DNA of 5,574 nucleotides from an uncultured Blastococcus sp. (GTDB lineage: Bacteria; Actinomycetota; Actinomycetes; Mycobacteriales; Antricoccaceae): assembly GCA_946221975.1 (NCBI GenBank), contig CAMIGT010000119.1:1-5574 (forward strand), given 5' to 3'. Positions 5,503 through 5,574 of the stretch are shown piece after piece. Numbering within the stretch: the first letter of the stretch is position 1; every line of letters starts with the position of its first letter. The notes under the pieces are model-generated. The model ran no database searches and was not told the DNA's origin. It saw only the letters and a list, made by a program, of their open reading frames with translations. Made by a program: the position numbers and the translations under genes.

Positions 5503-5569
5503 CGACGTGCGGTGGGTTCTGCACCGCTATCGGCCGCGCGGTTATCGGTGGTGAACCCACCGCGCGTCG
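5503..5569. repeat. Long imperfect inverted repeat upstream of the MDR gene
   Basis: CGACGTGCGGTGGGTTC (5503-5519) pairs with GAACCCACCGCGCGTCG (5553-5569) over 17 positions. Sixteen are Watson-Crick and one is G-U (5508 with 5564); the inner 11 bp are perfect. After a 2x2 internal loop, CACCG (5522-5526) pairs with CGGTG (5546-5550), enclosing a palindromic CCGCGCGG (5534-5541). Read on the minus strand, CCGATA appears twice in the loop region, 15 nt apart. The structure ends 20 bp before the MDR start codon. It could be an operator or leader controlling this gene, or a terminator for a neighbour beyond the window's right edge. No T-tract follows it on either strand within the window. Confidence 0.8.
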
Positions 5570-5574
5570 ACGGG

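Overview
The window looks like chromosomal DNA from a high-GC actinobacterium. Third codon positions are strongly G/C. The purM product resembles actinobacterial AIR synthases, and there is a DUF3073 gene, a family essentially confined to Actinobacteria. I cannot name a genus. There is no tRNA, rRNA, CRISPR array, transposase or integrase.

Layout from left to right: (1) a 5'-partial conserved hypothetical gene on the minus strand, running off the left edge (1-606); (2) a 242-bp divergent intergenic region; (3) a DUF3073 small acidic protein gene on the plus strand (849-1070); (4) a short intergenic repeat cluster (about 1087-1166) between convergent genes; (5) on the minus strand, a VOC/glyoxalase-fold protein (1181-1546) downstream of purM (1611-2654); (6) a perfect 17-bp inverted repeat enclosing a 35-nt loop (2716-2784); (7) a small Cys/His protein on the minus strand (2798-3001), divergent with only 25 bp between start codons from (8) a CGNR zinc-finger regulator on the plus strand (3027-3542); (9) a 58-bp tandem duplication that includes the CGNR stop codon (3521-3636, with a decayed third partial copy); (10) a membrane-anchored Asp-box (BNR-like) protein gene on the plus strand (3686-4582), split by one in-frame TAG; (11) a zinc-independent MDR/quinone-oxidoreductase-type gene on the minus strand (4566-5483), overlapping the Asp-box gene tail-to-tail by 17 bp; (12) a long imperfect dyad upstream of it (5503-5569).

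Functionally, purM is a housekeeping step of de novo purine synthesis. The convergent purM/DUF3073 arrangement looks like an actinobacterial backbone. The VOC gene, the small Cys/His gene, the CGNR regulator, the Asp-box gene and the MDR gene look like accessory or stress-type genes around it. I see no multi-gene system with a clear joint function. The most unusual content is non-coding or degenerate: two long inverted repeats in the strand-switch and leader regions, the duplicated gene end, the amber-interrupted Asp-box gene, and start regions that look leaderless.
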